Part shown: piece after piece, positions 9,262 to 17,200 of the stretch | Layout: the number at the start of each line of letters is the position of its first letter | Position numbering within the stretch: position 1 is the first letter of the stretch | Assembly (NCBI GenBank): GCA_018064685.1 | Contig: JAGHUS010000187.1 | Location: forward strand, 1 to 55,802 | Length of the DNA stretch: 55,802 nucleotides | Origin: Bacteroidales bacterium | GTDB lineage: Bacteria > Bacteroidota > Bacteroidia > Bacteroidales > Bacteroidaceae | Direction: 5' to 3' | Notes under the pieces: model-generated | What the model saw: the letters and a program-made list of their open reading frames with translations, nothing else | Database searches by the model: none | What the model was told of the DNA's origin: nothing | Position numbers and translations under genes: made by a program

Positions 9262-11888
9262 TTTTTCTTCGAATTAATATGTTTTACTCTCAAAGCATCG
9301 TATTCGCGCTTTATGTCGTCCACCTTAGCACCTTGCTGCAAACGAGTGGCAAAGAAGATGACGAGTGCACGATAGGCATCGTTGAAATTGCCATCGCTGC
9401 GCAGATAATCCAGGTTGGACTTATCAAGACGAATTGCTTCCAACATCGGTGCAGCCCAGCATTCCGTGTTGTCGTAGGCATCGTAGATGTACTGGGAGGT
9501 GAGCAAGGGTGCATCGTCGTCCTGACTGAGCTTGGGGCACTCTAGCTTGTAGCGGCAGATAGCCTTGACATACTGTACACGCGCATCGTTCGGGTCGAGT
9601 TGTGCATCGCCCCAAGACGGGAGGGGTTGCATCTCTCCGTTGATGAGTGACATGGCTCTCCGATAACCACTTTCATCGTTGGTGGCATCGGCATAGGCAC
9701 ACCATGCTACAAGATAATTCATTGGTGATGAAGCGGCCACAGTGTCGCGCACTTCGGGAATGTCGTAGTCGCCCCTCAATGCACTGAGGAACAGGCGAAG
9801 GCGACGGAAACGGTTGTCGGATTCGGGTATATGATCGTCAAGGACGAAGTTAGCCTCGGAATAGTTATTGTCGGCACACAGCATCTGCACCTGCGAGAGC
9901 ACCATAGCCTCTTCGTTCCACCATCCACGCTCTTCCTGTTCGAAGTTCTTCTTGAGATTAGGTCGGCCATTACGGCTGTAGTCGAGATAGCCTTTGAGCA
10001 GATTGGTGTCGACGGCTCCACGGTGTAGGAGACAGCGCGACAGGTAATAGGCAGCAAGGGGATAGGCACGACGGTAGACAGGAGTTTCGGGTTTGAGTTC
10101 GAGGACGGGCTCCTGAACCGACATACCGCTGATGGAGTCGAAACGTGTGACAAGACGAGTGCCCAAAGTGTCGGTACGCGTCACATCCTCCATCAGTTCG
10201 GGACAACGAAGTGCCTGTCGCGAGATACGCTCCAAGCCCTCCCAATCGCCAATGGCATAGAGGCGGTTCATCAACTCATAATACTCGTAGTCGCGCTGCA
10301 TCACGCCACGTCGGTGTCCGTCGTTGGTGCGATAGAGCTGGTAGATTTCGTCGGGAGTACGGACCGCAAAGGTCACGCTCTGATAGCTGAGTTCGACACG
10401 ACGCATACGGGGCAGGATGTCGGGCAGGACATAGCTGCGATACCAACTCTTGCCACTGATGGCACGGCCTTGAGCATCAATAGACGAATACTGTGAAGCG
10501 ATGCCTCGAATCTCGCTGGCTATGGCACACGAGAGACTGTCGCCAATGACATCGAGCGTATCGGCAACCTCTGTCCAGGGCACTACTTTGGCATCGAGTA
10601 CGGGTACAGGGAACTTCTTGGTACTGGGGAAGGTGGAACGAAGCATGTCGGCCAGCGTATTGGCTCTGCGACGTGCCAGTTCGCGGTTACCGTTCATCGA
10701 TCCTTCGGGCGAAGCGTAACCACGAATGGTATCGGCACTGAGATAGGTATCACCATCCTCGGCATCGTAGTAACGACGGATGTCGTCCTTCATATTGTTC
10801 AGCTCGATCACTGTAGCAGAGTCGGACATGTTAAGCTGTGCCTTTCCCACCTCAAACTCAAGATGATAACTCTGACTGTGAGGCGTCGCCTCGGCCTTGC
10901 CTATCTGCTCGTAGTGCAACACATCAAGGTCGACATCAGTCTGTGCCGACGACCAGTCGAGATAGCGATTGTAGTTGATGAAGTTGCCACTCCAGAGGTG
11001 GCATACATCCTCGTGATAGACGGCATTATAGTCCTCGTACCAGACATGACCCGAGACATTGTAGTGACGTGTGTAGTCGAACTGACGAATGAGTTGCTGG
11101 AATACAAAGGCTGTGTCCTGGCGAAGACGCATACTGGCACCTCTCTCCAAATAGGGAAAGAGTTTGTCGTGCGAAGGCTGATAGCCCATACGACGACGCA
11201 TAGTGTTCTTATAATCAACACCATCCACAACATGAGGAGGAAAGAAGCCGATGGTGTCATTGTTCTCGGCAGGACAAACCAGATAGGGGGCAATGACGTA
11301 ACGGGCGTCATTGCGAGCATAGGTGGAGTCGATGAACGCTGTGGCACGGAAAGTGACATCTCGGCCATTGGCTACGGCCTTGACAGACGGACGGCGCTTG
11401 GTCATCAAGTTGGCAGTGACACTGGTGCCCTGCATCGTGGTGGTGCGCATTCCGTCCTTTGACTTCTGCTGTGCATCGGGAATGGTGAAGGACAACGTGT
11501 ATATGGCTCCCGTAGCATCGGGCACAGGATGAAGGCTGGCAATGCTGACCAGTATAGCCGAAGACTTCTGGTCGTAGATGTAATTGCCTGCATCGATAAG
11601 CAGATAGCCTTGAGGATTGCCCATCAATTCCAACTGGCCACTCTTGTCGGTCTTGCCCGAAGCTTGATAGCCGGAACGCTTGGTAGGAGGTTCGTATTCC
11701 TGCAACTGACGCTGTGCTGCCTGCGCCTGCGAGGCAACAAGAAAACTATAGACGGGCACATTCTGGGCCGACACCTTATTGCCACCCTCGCCTGTGTGAT
11801 AGAGGGTGATGCGAAGACGCTGCGCTATTGCCGACAAAGGCAAAAGCAACATAGCCAGCAGCCATACAATATTCTTTAATCTCATCAT
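9258..11888 (-). CDS. exported protein with internal OmpA-like domain (DUF3868-like context)
   Basis: This is an 876-residue protein with a signal peptide (MMRLKNIVWLLAMLLLPLSA, then IAQ). Residues 25-135 look like a small beta-sandwich. Residues 342-420 resemble an OmpA C-terminal peptidoglycan-binding fold: a YHLEFEVGKAQL strand, then GYASPEGSMNGNRELARRRA at 390-409, with a matching closing strand MRRVELSY near 495. The domain carries an insert, since OmpA domains are usually about 110 residues. Residues 530-870 are helical and repeat-like, with many Tyr and Arg, possibly TPR-like. The start overlaps the stop of the upstream DUF3575 gene as ATGA, and its own stop overlaps the next start in the same way. 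It probably sits in the periplasm and links the envelope complex to the cell wall; that role is inferred. Confidence 0.75.
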   Translation of the reverse strand: MMRLKNIVWLLAMLLLPLSAIAQRLRITLYHTGEGGNKVSAQNVPVYSFLVASQAQAAQRQLQEYEPPTKRSGYQASGKTDKSGQLELMGNPQGYLLIDAGNYIYDQKSSAILVSIASLHPVPDATGAIYTLSFTIPDAQQKSKDGMRTTTMQGTSVTANLMTKRRPSVKAVANGRDVTFRATAFIDSTYARNDARYVIAPYLVCPAENNDTIGFFPPHVVDGVDYKNTMRRRMGYQPSHDKLFPYLERGASMRLRQDTAFVFQQLIRQFDYTRHYNVSGHVWYEDYNAVYHEDVCHLWSGNFINYNRYLDWSSAQTDVDLDVLHYEQIGKAEATPHSQSYHLEFEVGKAQLNMSDSATVIELNNMKDDIRRYYDAEDGDTYLSADTIRGYASPEGSMNGNRELARRRANTLADMLRSTFPSTKKFPVPVLDAKVVPWTEVADTLDVIGDSLSCAIASEIRGIASQYSSIDAQGRAISGKSWYRSYVLPDILPRMRRVELSYQSVTFAVRTPDEIYQLYRTNDGHRRGVMQRDYEYYELMNRLYAIGDWEGLERISRQALRCPELMEDVTRTDTLGTRLVTRFDSISGMSVQEPVLELKPETPVYRRAYPLAAYYLSRCLLHRGAVDTNLLKGYLDYSRNGRPNLKKNFEQEERGWWNEEAMVLSQVQMLCADNNYSEANFVLDDHIPESDNRFRRLRLFLSALRGDYDIPEVRDTVAASSPMNYLVAWCAYADATNDESGYRRAMSLINGEMQPLPSWGDAQLDPNDARVQYVKAICRYKLECPKLSQDDDAPLLTSQYIYDAYDNTECWAAPMLEAIRLDKSNLDYLRSDGNFNDAYRALVIFFATRLQQGAKVDDIKREYDALRVKHINSKKK

Positions 11889-13369
11889 TTCGAAGTCCTC
11901 CTTTCACGCTTCTTGGCTGCTGTGGCAGCAGGGCTGTCTGTCATGACATCCTCGTTTGTGGCAGATTCTTTCGCAACAGCCACATTGGTTTCCTGCTTAG
12001 ATTTCGACTTCTTCTTCGAAGCACGCTTCTTGTCGTCTGTTCCACCCTTCTTCTGTGGCATCTTGCTGACAATGAGTTTCTGATAGAGCACCTTATCGGC
12101 ACCTGTAAAGACGGTATCGGGATTGAGAAGAAGTGCATGGCTCAGACGACGCTCGTGCCAGTTGTTCCAAAACGTAGTGCTGTCGGCAGCAGCAGCAGCT
12201 TCACGCTTTTGTTGCAATGCTAATGTATTGCGGTCGCTTATGGCGTCAGTACGTTCACGCTCAGCTTGTGCACGACCAGACTCATAGGGTTCAACCCACT
12301 TGGTCTCATAATCGTCTACCAACGAAAGACTTACCTTCTTGCTGATGCTGCGGAAACGATAGACAAGGGCAATGCGTGCCTCGTGGATGACGGGATATTT
12401 AACCAATGTCCAAGACGTCTTTGACTCGTCGGGCTGAGACATGTGAACAGCTTTGTTTTCTGCATCATAGCCAAACCGGTAAGCGTCATACTTCACAGCC
12501 TTGGCACCGACAAGCAGACCTAGGTCGAAGTCCAAACCGCCCTCGTTGGGAAAGCGACGTGTCAATACGGGAATTGTCCATCCCAACGTCATACCCAGGC
12601 TGACACCCTTACCGCTCTTTCCTTTTTTATTAAAACAGATGTCCCATTTATCGGCACTGGCATAGGCACCCAGATAGTAAGCACGCCAGTTGCGAGGTGT
12701 GCGCAGTGTGCGCGAACTGGTGACATTGCGGCGGAACTGCATATAGCGGTTATAGAACCAACTGCGATTGGGGTCGCCATTATATCGTTCGGCCAAAAGG
12801 CTGTCTTCGTGCGTGGCATAATAGTCAACTGTGGTGGGAATGGTGTCAAACTGATCGACCAGATATTCTGTGCGATGACGAAGTGTGGGACGTGACAACC
12901 TAATCTTCTCATACTCGTGGTTGACACGACCGCGACCAATGCTACCCGTACGCCAATACTTACGGAACTCAACTCGAGCAGAAGTTACATCGAACACCAC
13001 TTGAGGCATTTGGCTGTGCGTCATACTGGGTTTGTACTTGCCGAAAAGAAGAATGGAGCGATTATTCTTCTGCGTCTTGTTCAAGTCGAACTCCACGCCC
13101 AGACTTGGTACGGTAGTAGCCCAATCCAAGAGATTGAAATGCAGTGAGAATCGCTTACCGAAGCTGTCCTTTTGAACGGCCTTTAAGGTAAACGTGCTAT
13201 CGTGACGCGGAACAAGACTATTGAAAAGTTGTTCTGTCTCGAAAGAGATGGCGGGAGTGCCACCGACAAGCGTGTCGACACTTGCCGACTCAGCCTGACG
13301 AGCGTGTATAGCCAGACCATTCGCCAACATGACGAACAATACAAAAGCCATCTTCCCTAGTTTATTCAT
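11885..13369 (-). CDS. DUF3575-type outer-membrane protein with basic C-terminal tail
   Basis: This 494-residue protein has a signal peptide ending near AIHA-RQ. The core opens with FSLHFNLLDWATTVPSLGVE (residues 74-93), a DUF3575-like signature, and continues with strands such as RAYYLGAYASADKW and GVSLGMTLGWTIPV. Residues 360-415 are highly charged, and the last 60 residues are Lys/Ser/Ala-rich (KKRASKKKSKSKQ, ATAAKKRERRTSK). This tail is unusual for a barrel and may lie in the periplasm. The start codon is preceded directly by a 9-bp repeat array at 13378-13505. Its stop overlaps the next start (ATGA). It is the first gene of the four-gene coupled block. Function unknown. Confidence 0.75.
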   Translation of the reverse strand: MNKLGKMAFVLFVMLANGLAIHARQAESASVDTLVGGTPAISFETEQLFNSLVPRHDSTFTLKAVQKDSFGKRFSLHFNLLDWATTVPSLGVEFDLNKTQKNNRSILLFGKYKPSMTHSQMPQVVFDVTSARVEFRKYWRTGSIGRGRVNHEYEKIRLSRPTLRHRTEYLVDQFDTIPTTVDYYATHEDSLLAERYNGDPNRSWFYNRYMQFRRNVTSSRTLRTPRNWRAYYLGAYASADKWDICFNKKGKSGKGVSLGMTLGWTIPVLTRRFPNEGGLDFDLGLLVGAKAVKYDAYRFGYDAENKAVHMSQPDESKTSWTLVKYPVIHEARIALVYRFRSISKKVSLSLVDDYETKWVEPYESGRAQAERERTDAISDRNTLALQQKREAAAAADSTTFWNNWHERRLSHALLLNPDTVFTGADKVLYQKLIVSKMPQKKGGTDDKKRASKKKSKSKQETNVAVAKESATNEDVMTDSPAATAAKKRERRTSK

Positions 13370-13377
13370 ATTTCTTT

Positions 13378-13505
13378 TGAGGTTATACGGTTATGTGGTT
13401 ATGAGGTTATACGGTTTTGAGGTTTTGAGGTTATGAGGTTTTGAGGTTTTGAGGTTATATGGTTTTGAGGTTGTTAGGTTATGTGGTAGTTAGGTTATGA
13501 GGTAG
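13378..13505 (-). repeat. 9-bp-type tandem repeat array before the DUF3575 gene
   Basis: On the minus strand the last 130 bases before the start codon at 13369 are about 14 imperfect units of 8-9 bases based on CTCATAACC, CTCAAAACC and CGTATAACC. The array ends less than 10 bases from the start codon, so it forms the untranslated leader and the ribosome-binding region. There is no similar array inside the neighbouring coding regions. Confidence 0.85.
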
Positions 13506-13517
13506 CCTACCCCATTC

Positions 13518-13643
13518 GTCCTTTTTACTACCTTTTTACTACCCTTTTACTACCCTTTTTTACTACCCTTTTACTACCTTTTTAACTACCCTTTTACTAC
13601 CTTTTTAACTACCCTTTTACTACCCTTTTACTACCTTTTAACA
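13518..13643. repeat. 11-bp tandem repeat block (CCTTTTACTA type), orphan copy
   Basis: About ten units of 11-13 bases (CCTTTTTACTA, CCCTTTTACTA, CCTTTTTAACTA) run from GTCC at 13518 to near 13643, just past the stop codon of the 604-residue gene (stop at 13652). Read on the other strand this is a run of GTAGTAAAAGG units ending in GGAC. The same unit and the same GGAC end form the arms around the four-helix-bundle gene at 53110. No gene lies inside this copy. Confidence 0.9.
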
Positions 13644-13651
13644 ACATTGTA

Positions 13652-15466
13652 CTAAAAATTCCTTCCACAATACTTACACGTCACACCCTTTCCACCCCAG
13701 AATCTCTGCTCGGCACCCTTCTTGGCCAGATAGGGATGCCAGGTGTGCTGGTGCCAGTTCTCGTCTACCTTCGTGCCACCTCTGCCAGTAGAACTACCCT
13801 TCTCGTATCGTGTCTTGTAACTCTTTACAGCGTCTTGCAACTGCTTGGCAGTGCTGACAGGAGCATTGCTCTGTGCATAGCTGGCCAAGTCGTTCAGATA
13901 CATACCATCCTGCTCATATACATGATTGTCGTATGCCTTGACAGCCTCCTGAGCCACCTTATTGGCACACTCGATAGAGGCGTTGGCGTATTCCAACTGA
14001 TCTTTTCGAATGGCATAACGTTCGTCTTGGGTGTGTGCCTGAAGGAAGGCATTGTTGTTGAGGGCCAATACCAAGTTGCGATAGACGAGTTCGAGGTTGT
14101 AATTGGCAACCACTGCATAATGGGCGGCATCATAGCTGATGGCATCCTCGAAGTATTTTATCACACCATCCATATCGCTCTTCCAGCGCTCTACCTCGGC
14201 CACATTGCCAGCCAGTGTCTCATCCATCTTTTGGTTCAGTGCCTTACCAATCTGCAAACTCACCTCTGCTTTGTCGGAAGGCGTGGATGCGTACTCGAAA
14301 GCCTTTTCGAAAGCAGCACGCATGGCGATACGTTTCTGCTGTCGGGCTGTCGAATCACTCTCCAATGCAGCATCCTTGTTCATCTTCAGTCCATAGGCCA
14401 AGGCCGAGAAATAATTCATCTTTTCAGGATGAGCGTATGCCACCTCGGCATATTGTTCCACACATCTGTTAGCGTCCATTGTGGGCATACAGTCATTCTG
14501 CAACATGAGTGCCACGGCTGTATTCACATAGTCCAAATCATTTTTGTTGGCATCGAAATGACGACGGAAATAGGCATCCAACGAATCGGGATTGCCCACG
14601 CCAGTGGAGGTAAACAAAGGCTGGATGACACGTACATATTCATTATAAAATATAGCAAACTGGCGCTCAGCCTCTTCCTTACTGCTCTTCTCATCAGCAG
14701 CCTCGTACAATCGCTTGCACGTGCTGGCACAGTCGAGATAATCGCTCAAGAACTGCACTTTGTATCGCTCGGGGTCGGACTTATAGAGGTCGTAGCAGGC
14801 GTTGAAATACTCTTCGAGCAGGAAAGCCTCGACCTCGGTGCCATTCACACTCTTCTGCTGACGAACCGTCTTCATGGCATCTACAAAAAGGTTGTAAGCC
14901 TTCAGTTTGTCATAGGCAGCAGCGGGCAACGAGCGACCTTCGGTATAGTAATAATGAGCCTTCCAGGTCTTCACATCGCCCAGAGTGCTTTTGCTGATGG
15001 GACCATAGTCAGGCAGACTGTTCAGTTCGTCAAGGTGATGAATGCGGAAATCGCTAAGCCACATCAAGTCGTCAAAATAGTTCAGCTTGACAGCTGCATC
15101 CTTTTCATGATGCATAAGATAGCGAAGCATGTCGCCACCCAATCCGCTGGCATACAGACTAAATACACTGAAACGTGCCGAACCATGAGTCAATGCATGC
15201 CACGCACGATAAGCATTGAAGTCCCAACTGCGCTTCACGCTCATGTCGGTACTGTGGGCAAGAGCCACTGAAGCATTCTCGTTGGCATAGCGTGTCCATA
15301 CCATCTGATGTTCGATATTAACAACACTGTCACGGCCATGACCTATACGCTCGCGCCAAGTCGTATTCTCAAACTGGGCATGACAGACTATCTTCCCTCC
15401 AAAAACAAGGAGAAGGAGAACCAGAATACGAGTAAAATGATAAACCTTAATACCTATAGAATTCAT
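13652..15466 (-). CDS. exported helical repeat (TPR-like) protein with C-terminal CxxC
   Basis: This 604-residue protein has a long signal peptide (about residues 12-31, ending CHA-QF). The mature chain is mostly helical with TPR-like pairs, for example around residues 380-480 (AAFEKAFEYASTPSDKAEVS, then LQIGKALNQKM). The C-terminus carries GSSTGRGGTK, then a Trp/His-rich segment and CKYCGRNF at the very end, which looks like half of a zinc or disulfide site. No catalytic motif is recognised. It is probably the first gene of the envelope cluster and is separated from the coupled block by two repeat arrays. It may be a periplasmic scaffold for the barrel proteins; this is inferred from position only. 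Confidence 0.7.
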   Translation of the reverse strand: MNSIGIKVYHFTRILVLLLLVFGGKIVCHAQFENTTWRERIGHGRDSVVNIEHQMVWTRYANENASVALAHSTDMSVKRSWDFNAYRAWHALTHGSARFSVFSLYASGLGGDMLRYLMHHEKDAAVKLNYFDDLMWLSDFRIHHLDELNSLPDYGPISKSTLGDVKTWKAHYYYTEGRSLPAAAYDKLKAYNLFVDAMKTVRQQKSVNGTEVEAFLLEEYFNACYDLYKSDPERYKVQFLSDYLDCASTCKRLYEAADEKSSKEEAERQFAIFYNEYVRVIQPLFTSTGVGNPDSLDAYFRRHFDANKNDLDYVNTAVALMLQNDCMPTMDANRCVEQYAEVAYAHPEKMNYFSALAYGLKMNKDAALESDSTARQQKRIAMRAAFEKAFEYASTPSDKAEVSLQIGKALNQKMDETLAGNVAEVERWKSDMDGVIKYFEDAISYDAAHYAVVANYNLELVYRNLVLALNNNAFLQAHTQDERYAIRKDQLEYANASIECANKVAQEAVKAYDNHVYEQDGMYLNDLASYAQSNAPVSTAKQLQDAVKSYKTRYEKGSSTGRGGTKVDENWHQHTWHPYLAKKGAEQRFWGGKGVTCKYCGRNF

Positions 15467-15565
15467 AAACTAACGTAGAAAACTAACCTAGCACAAAGCC
15501 CAGCGCAGGTATCGCGAACCTTAGCACCAGGATTGCAGAGGCAGATTCTGTTTGAATATCGTGTG

Positions 15566-15573
15566 CAAAGGTA
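15566..15573 (-). promoter_or_regulatory. promoter -7 box for the envelope cluster
   Basis: TACCTTTG reads on the minus strand at 15573-15566 and matches the TAnnTTTG -7 consensus. TTTG occurs at 15592-15589, 15 bases upstream, which is shorter than usual. The leader to the start at 15466 is about 95 bases. The 346-base gap 15467-15812 otherwise holds only this promoter and the palindrome at 15714-15787; I see no gene in it. Confidence 0.5.
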
Positions 15574-15713
15574 CAAAAAAAAGAGATACAAATATGTCTT
15601 TTTTCTATTTTTCGCCACTTTTTTTTACAAAAAGAGTTTAAGTCATGCTTGTGCGAGAAAAGTTGGGAGTTCAGGGTTTAAAGTAGTTGAAAGTGGAGAG
15701 TGTAAAAGTGAAT

Positions 15714-15787
15714 CACACGAAGGCATGAAGTTCACGAAGTTTTTCTCTTTCAAGAAAATCTCTTCGTGTCCTTCGTGCCTTCGTGTG
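15714..15787. repeat. long palindrome downstream of fucO
   Basis: A 12-bp perfect inverted repeat (CACACGAAGGCA at 15714-15725, TGCCTTCGTGTG at 15776-15787) continues inward as TGAAG/CTTCG and CACGAAG/CTTCGTG, giving a stem of about 26 pairs with three mismatches. The inner loop also pairs TTTTC with GAAAA. It lies 26 bases past the fucO stop. It may act as a terminator or be a dispersed palindromic repeat; no T-run follows the stem. Confidence 0.85.
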
Positions 15788-15812
15788 TATCAATATTTAG
15801 AGTGAAGGGGTA

Positions 15813-16967
15813 TTACAATACTGACTTGTACAGTTCGATGATCTCAGCCTCGGTCACGTCGCGAGGATTGCCGGGAGTACATACATCGGCAATGGCCTGG
15901 GCAGCAAGAGCGGGGATGTCCTCCTCCTTGATGTTGAGGTCGGAGAGATGCTGAGGAATGCCAACACGAATGGCCAAGGCACGTACTGCATCGACAGCAG
16001 CCTGAGCAGCCTCCTCGGGTGTCATGCCGGTGGTGTCAACGCCCATCGTCTTGGCTATCACACCATACTTCTCAATACACATAGGCATATTGAACTCCAT
16101 GATGCGGGGCAGCAGCAAGGCATTGGCAACACCGTGGGGAATGTCGTGAAGCGAGCCCATGGGATGTGCCATGCCATGAACCAGACCGAGACCTACATTC
16201 GAGAATGCCTGAGCAGCGATGTATTGTGCCAAAGCCATACCCTCGCGACCAACAGGATTGGTAGGCTCCTCGACAGCGAGAGGAAGGTTCTCGGCAATCA
16301 TTTTAATGGCCTGAATCTCATACATATCCGACATTACCCAAGCACCCTTGGTGATATAACCCTCGATGGCATGTGTCAAGGCATCCATACCGGTTGCAGC
16401 TGTGAGTCCCTTGGGAAGAGAGTACATCAACTCAGGGTCGACGATGGCTACTGCAGGGATGTCGTTAGGATCGACACACACCATCTTGGCCTGACGCTTC
16501 TCATCGATGATGACGTAGTTGATGGTGACCTCGGCACCCGTACCAGCCGTGGTGGGAAGAGCAATGATGGGCACTGACTTATGCTTGGTGGGAGCTACAC
16601 CTTCAAGACTTACAACATCAGCAAACTCGGGATTATTGGCTACAATACCAATGCCTTTGGCAGTGTCCATCGACGAACCGCCTCCAATGGCGATGATACA
16701 ATCAGCACCCGAATTCTTGAAGGCTTCTACACCCTGCTGAACATTCGTCACTGTGGGATTGGGCTTAATCTCGCTATATATCTCGTAAGGGAAGGAAACT
16801 GCATCGAGCACCTCGGTGACCTTGGCGGTAGTACCCACCTTGATGAGTCCCTTGTCGCTACAAACAAGGGCCTTCTTCAGTCCCATGCGGCTTAACACTT
16901 CTGGCAACTCCTTGCGAGCACCAGCCCCGAAATACGATACTTCGTTCAAAATAAATCTCTGTGCCAT
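15813..16967 (-). CDS. fucO: lactaldehyde reductase (iron-dependent alcohol dehydrogenase)
   Basis: FucO reduces L-lactaldehyde to 1,2-propanediol with NADH during anaerobic fucose or rhamnose breakdown, in the cytoplasm. The 384-residue length is the family norm. It follows E. coli FucO closely along its length: MAQRFILNEVSYFGAG at the start, the nucleotide-binding GGGSSMDTAKGIG near residues 95-107, PTTAGTGAEVTINYVI, the DALTHAIEGYITKGAW segment with a metal-binding His, GLVHGMAHPMG, and the last metal ligand in IPHGVANALLLP. The gene stands alone: no fucose isomerase, kinase or aldolase is nearby. A promoter lies 55 bases upstream and a strong palindrome follows the stop. A broader alcohol dehydrogenase role remains possible. 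Confidence 0.88.
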   Translation of the reverse strand: MAQRFILNEVSYFGAGARKELPEVLSRMGLKKALVCSDKGLIKVGTTAKVTEVLDAVSFPYEIYSEIKPNPTVTNVQQGVEAFKNSGADCIIAIGGGSSMDTAKGIGIVANNPEFADVVSLEGVAPTKHKSVPIIALPTTAGTGAEVTINYVIIDEKRQAKMVCVDPNDIPAVAIVDPELMYSLPKGLTAATGMDALTHAIEGYITKGAWVMSDMYEIQAIKMIAENLPLAVEEPTNPVGREGMALAQYIAAQAFSNVGLGLVHGMAHPMGSLHDIPHGVANALLLPRIMEFNMPMCIEKYGVIAKTMGVDTTGMTPEEAAQAAVDAVRALAIRVGIPQHLSDLNIKEEDIPALAAQAIADVCTPGNPRDVTEAEIIELYKSVL

Positions 16968-16998
16968 AATATTAGTTAGTTTTTAATGGTTTCTATTA

Positions 16999-17030
16999 GT
17001 CAAGAATTAATTTCCTTGACTGCAAAGATA
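16999..17030 (-). promoter_or_regulatory. fucO promoter with possible operator
   Basis: TATCTTTG at 17030-17023 (minus strand) matches the -7 consensus. Directly downstream, over the expected transcription start, lies the inverted repeat GTCAAG-N10-CTTGAC (16999-17020), which could be a repressor site. Confidence 0.55.
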
Positions 17031-17135
17031 CACTTTTTTGTGCAATAAAAGCATATAATACAGAAAAAAAGAGTGATTGGTGTAAAAAAAGTATTTAGAA
17101 CATTCAATCGACAAGCATGTTGGGTAGATAGAAAC

Positions 17136-17169
17136 AAAAAAGAATGCAAGAACTAAGATCCTTGCATTC
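17136..17169 (-). terminator. rho-independent terminator of the FadL-type gene
   Basis: GAATGCAAG (17142-17150) pairs perfectly with CTTGCATTC (17161-17169). On the minus strand the stem is followed by six T residues (A-run 17136-17141). It lies 32 bases past the porin stop. Confidence 0.9.
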
Positions 17170-17200
17170 CTTTATGATGTATCAAAAAAAATGTAATCTC

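Noticed and set aside
15533..15805. A 90-codon plus-strand frame between the envelope cluster and fucO
   Set aside because: It is Lys/Phe-rich, lies over the promoter and palindrome, and shows no family feature.
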